A stretch of DNA of 64,000 bases from an uncultured Shimia sp. (lineage in GTDB: Bacteria > Pseudomonadota > Alphaproteobacteria > Rhodobacterales > Rhodobacteraceae), in assembly GCF_947493595.1 (NCBI RefSeq), contig NZ_CANLRL010000004.1:207201-271200 (forward strand), in the 5' to 3' direction. The position numbers were made by a program, and so were the translations under genes. How positions within the stretch are numbered: the stretch's first letter is position 1; every line of letters begins with the position of its first letter. Shown in pieces: positions 60,919-64,000 of this stretch. The notes beneath the pieces were generated by a model that saw nothing but the letters and a program-made list of their open reading frames with translations, did no database searches and was not told the origin of the DNA.

Positions 60919-62064
60919 TTAGTAACCGCGCCAGACCCAGCCACCGCCGTAGATGCGTGAACTGTCGTTGTCGTAAAACACGCAAGCTTGCCCGGGGGCG
61001 ACGCCTTCTTCTGGTGTCAGCAGCTCCACCTCTGCTGTGTCCGGTCCGGTTGGTCGTAAGATGGCCTCGCGTGGTGGTCGCGTGGACCGCACTTTTACGG
61101 AAAAGTGCCACTCCTTGCGGCTTTCAAAAGGCTCGTCGCCAAGCCAGTTGATCTCACGCACAGGCACGATGCGGGTCGACAACATTTCTTTCGGACCAAC
61201 GATGACCTGTTTTTTCTCCACGTCGAGCTTCACCACATAGAGTGGTGTGGTAAGGCCACCGATGCCTAGCCCCCGGCGTTGGCCGATGGTGTAGTGGATC
61301 ACCCCACCGTGGGTGCCCAGCACATTACCTTCGCTGTCAACGATATCGCCGGGCTCTGCGGCGCCAGGGCGTAGTTTTTCGATCACGCTGGCGTAATCGC
61401 CATTGGGCACAAAGCAGATGTCTTGGCTGTCTGGTTTATCTGCCACTGCGAGGCCGTATTCGGCGGCCAAAGCACGCGTGGCGTCTTTGTTTGGCAGGTG
61501 GCCCAGTGGAAAGCGCAGGTAGTCGAGCTGTTCTGGCGTTGTGGAGAACAGGAAATAGCTTTGGTCTCGATTGGCGTCAGCGGCGGAATGCAGCTCTGGG
61601 CCGTCTGCACCCATTTTGCGCTGAATGTAATGGCCGGTGGCCATGCAATCTGCGTTCAAGTCTTTCGCCGTCTCCAGCAAGTCCTTGAATTTCACCCGTT
61701 CATTGCAGCGTATGCAGGGTACAGGCGTGGCCCCGCCAAGGTAACTGTCGGCAAACTCATCGATCACCGCGTCTTGGAAAATGTTCTCGTAATCCAGAAC
61801 GTAATGCGGGAAGCCCTTTTCCTCAGCCACACGGCGCGCATCATGGATATCAATCCCTGCGCAACAGGCGCCTTTTTTGGCCAGCGCCGCGCCGTGATCA
61901 TAGAGCTGCAAGGTCACGCCCACCACATCGTAGCCTTCGTCTGCCAGTTGGGCGGCGACGACAGAGCTGTCGACGCCACCGGACATGGCAACAACCACGC
62001 GGGTCTCAGACGGGGGCTTGGCAAAACCGAGCGAATTAAGGGGCGTGTCGCCATCAAGCGGCAT
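60919..62064 (-). CDS. mnmA: tRNA-specific 2-thiouridylase MnmA
   Basis: This 381-aa enzyme thiolates U34 of tRNAs for Lys, Glu and Gln. The PP-loop [12 protein letters not shown] (about residue 26) binds ATP. The catalytic Cys pair lies in [14 protein letters not shown] and [12 protein letters not shown], with the thiol carried between them. [14 protein letters not shown] is the tRNA-binding part, and the beta-barrel end includes [19 protein letters not shown] in pieces. It is convergent with lpxB's downstream partner and divergent from sciP. Confidence 0.96.
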   Translation of the reverse strand: MPLDGDTPLNSLGFAKPPSETRVVVAMSGGVDSSVVAAQLADEGYDVVGVTLQLYDHGAALAKKGACCAGIDIHDARRVAEEKGFPHYVLDYENIFQDAVIDEFADSYLGGATPVPCIRCNERVKFKDLLETAKDLNADCMATGHYIQRKMGADGPELHSAADANRDQSYFLFSTTPEQLDYLRFPLGHLPNKDATRALAAEYGLAVADKPDSQDICFVPNGDYASVIEKLRPGAAEPGDIVDSEGNVLGTHGGVIHYTIGQRRGLGIGGLTTPLYVVKLDVEKKQVIVGPKEMLSTRIVPVREINWLGDEPFESRKEWHFSVKVRSTRPPREAILRPTGPDTAEVELLTPEEGVAPGQACVFYDNDSSRIYGGGWVWRGY

Positions 62065-62187
62065 GGTGAGTCTCTCCAGGTCAGAAGTCCAAGAGAATAT
62101 AGGAAAATCTTAGACACTCTCAAGAGCTGCTTTAGGGCCTCGTTAAGTCCCTTGGGCGATTATTTTCCCACCAAGAGGATGAGCGAG

Positions 62188-62460
62188 ATGTTTTTAAAGA
62201 AAGTGGAAGGCCCCAGATGTGTGACTCTGACCGACGGTCAGGTCATGACGCGTGCCGACTTGCCCCCAGCCAAAACCAAGCGATGGGTGGCATCCCGCAA
62301 AGCGGCCGTGGTGCGTGGCGTGGCGTATGGATTGATAACCAAGCGCGAAGCACTTGAAATGTATAGTTTAAGTGAAGATGAATTTAATGAGTGGGTGACA
62401 GCGGTGTCGACCCATGGCACCGAGGCGTTGAAAGCGACAGCCGTTCAAAAATATCGCTAA
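62188..62460 (+). CDS. sciP: SciP-type CtrA inhibitor (DUF1153)
   Basis: A 90-aa helix-turn-helix protein that binds CtrA and blocks its transcriptional activity. MTRADLPPAKTKRWVASRKAAVV in pieces, GLITKREALEMYSLSEDEF and the end TEALKATAVQKYR match the Rhodobacter-type SciP/DUF1153 proteins. The ATG at 62188 has AGAGG about 9 bases upstream; an ATG three codons earlier (62179) is too close to it. It lies directly upstream of ctrA in the same direction, the arrangement expected in Rhodobacterales. Confidence 0.9.
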   Translation: MFLKKVEGPRCVTLTDGQVMTRADLPPAKTKRWVASRKAAVVRGVAYGLITKREALEMYSLSEDEFNEWVTAVSTHGTEALKATAVQKYR

Positions 62461-62475
62461 TTGTGGCAATCTCTG

Positions 62476-62527
62476 TTAACCTTCCTAAATCGGTAACCAG
62501 TCGTTAACCTTTAATCGTTAAGGTTAA
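62476..62527 (+). promoter_or_regulatory. Cluster of TTAA half-sites upstream of ctrA
   Basis: TTAA occurs five times in 52 bases (62476, 62504, 62511, 62518, 62524), in a genome that is GC-rich, within 87 bases of the ctrA start. Two copies read TTAACC, the CtrA half-site; a perfect TTAA-N7-TTAA is not present. Autoregulation by CtrA is a reasonable inference. Confidence 0.5.
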
Positions 62528-62562
62528 CGACAGTAACCCTCCAACGTAAGGAAGCCGAACCA

Positions 62563-63279
62563 ATGAGAGTGCTGCTGGTCGAAGACGATCCTACAACATC
62601 CAAAAGCATCGAAATGATGCTGACCCATGCCAACCTGAATGTTTATGCCACCGATCTGGGTGAAGAGGGCATCGATCTGGCGAAGCTTTACGATTACGAC
62701 CTTATTTTGCTGGACCTGGGCTTGCCAGACATGACTGGTCACGAGGTTCTGCGTCAGCTGCGGACATCCCGTATCGACACACCTATTCTGATCCTGTCGG
62801 GTGCGGATGACACCGAAAGCAAGCTCAAGGGCTTTGGCTACGGTGCCGACGATTACCTGACCAAACCGTTCCACCGCGAAGAGCTGGTGGCGCGGATTCA
62901 CGCCATTATCCGCCGTTCCAAAGGTCACTCGCAGTCGGTTATTAAGACCGGCCAGATTAACGTGAACCTGGATGCGAAGACCGTCGAGGTCGAAAACAAG
63001 CCTGTGCACCTGACCGGCAAAGAGTACCAGATGCTGGAGCTGCTGTCCCTTCGTAAGGGTACCACGCTGACCAAAGAGATGTTCCTGAACCACCTGTATG
63101 GCGGTATGGACGAGCCTGAGTTGAAAATCATCGACGTGTTTATCTGTAAACTTCGCAAGAAGTTGTCGGAGGCGACCGGTGGTGAGAACTACATTGAGAC
63201 CGTTTGGGGCCGCGGCTACGTGCTGCGCGATCCGGAACCGGTTGCCGGCTCTGACGACCCAGTGGCGATGCGCGCCTAA
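62563..63279 (+). CDS. ctrA: Cell-cycle response regulator CtrA
   Basis: A 238-aa OmpR/PhoB-type master regulator that in Caulobacter controls cell cycle, motility and gene transfer-type genes, and in Rhodobacterales mainly motility and gene transfer agents. The receiver holds Asp8, Asp9 and the phosphoacceptor Asp51 ([11 protein letters not shown]), Lys about 103 in YLTKPF. The C-terminal winged helix includes [29 protein letters not shown] in pieces and the [13 protein letters not shown] wing. It follows sciP after 102 bases that hold the TTAA cluster. Confidence 0.97.
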   Translation: MRVLLVEDDPTTSKSIEMMLTHANLNVYATDLGEEGIDLAKLYDYDLILLDLGLPDMTGHEVLRQLRTSRIDTPILILSGADDTESKLKGFGYGADDYLTKPFHREELVARIHAIIRRSKGHSQSVIKTGQINVNLDAKTVEVENKPVHLTGKEYQMLELLSLRKGTTLTKEMFLNHLYGGMDEPELKIIDVFICKLRKKLSEATGGENYIETVWGRGYVLRDPEPVAGSDDPVAMRA

Positions 63280-63335
63280 GGCGCCTGCGACCTCTGGACG
63301 TTGACGGTTGTCAGCCCTATTGCTTGGGAGGGTAG

Positions 63336-64000
<665 letters not shown>

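Overview
The window looks like a contiguous piece of chromosome from an alphaproteobacterium of the Rhodobacterales (Roseobacter/Rhodobacteraceae type). The main pointers are ctrA next to its DUF1153 antagonist sciP, the gene neighbourhood xerD / aroK-aroB, tyrS near anmK, the order pyrH-frr-uppS-cdsA-dxr-rseP-bamA-ompH-fabZ-lpxA-lpxI-lpxB, and moderately high GC (roughly 60 percent by eye). No rRNA, tRNA, insertion sequence, integrase-bounded island or CRISPR array was seen, and no gap between genes exceeds 300 bases. The first gene (left edge) and the last (ligA, right edge) are cut by the window.

Layout. 1-6 kb: tail of a DUF3300-like gene with DUF2950, prs, a DsbA-fold isomerase, an alpha/beta hydrolase, an AT-richer orphan that may be an Imm11-type immunity protein, and a membrane-anchored serine hydrolase preceded by a tiny overlapping membrane ORF. 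6-9 kb (minus): a tightly packed ribF-ycgN-threonine aldolase-DUF6500 run. 9-10 kb: HxlR regulator divergent from a double SnoaL-like protein, with a tandem repeat between them. 10-15.5 kb (minus): MaoC dehydratase, HAD phosphatase, GT25 glycosyltransferase, a conserved unknown with an Ada-like Cys pair, an SDR and tyrS. 15.5-23.6 kb: a LuxR-type regulator carrying an alpha/beta hydrolase domain, a CBU_0592-like membrane protein, anmK, a DUF985 cupin, a second alpha/beta hydrolase, an NTF2-like protein, an extended SDR, and an Lrp-EamA divergent pair. 23.6-29 kb (minus): a two-gene M16 peptidase pair of visibly lower GC, then a multicopper oxidase, a frameshifted cytochrome c and an L,D-transpeptidase. 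29-36.8 kb: histidine kinase plus overlapping receiver, enolase, an EamA transporter, a CorC-like protein, and two tandem orphan solute-binding proteins.

36.8-45 kb: a degenerate metallophosphoesterase, the 49-aa ORF/505-aa unknown/xerD operon divergent from aroK-aroB, a stand-alone tryptophan synthase beta chain, pepT and ssb. 45-48 kb: a lytic transglycosylase, an AraC regulator and miaA. 48-61 kb is the core envelope and lipid operon: UMP kinase, ribosome recycling, undecaprenyl diphosphate, CDP-diacylglycerol, isoprenoid precursor, site-2 protease, BamA/OmpH and lipid A assembly, with a 48-aa membrane ORF between rseP and bamA and a CadD-like transporter coupled to lpxB. 61-64 kb: mnmA, sciP, ctrA (with a dense TTAA box cluster) and ligA.

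Most content is ordinary housekeeping. The items I consider most worth a second look are the LuxR/hydrolase fusion, the active/inactive M16 pair, the degenerate metallophosphoesterase, the stand-alone TrpB, the frameshift in the oxidase-cytochrome cluster, several small overlooked membrane ORFs, and three candidate operators (HxlR tandem repeat, a TAGCGCTA dyad before eno, a TGAAC-N4-GTTCA dyad before an SDR).
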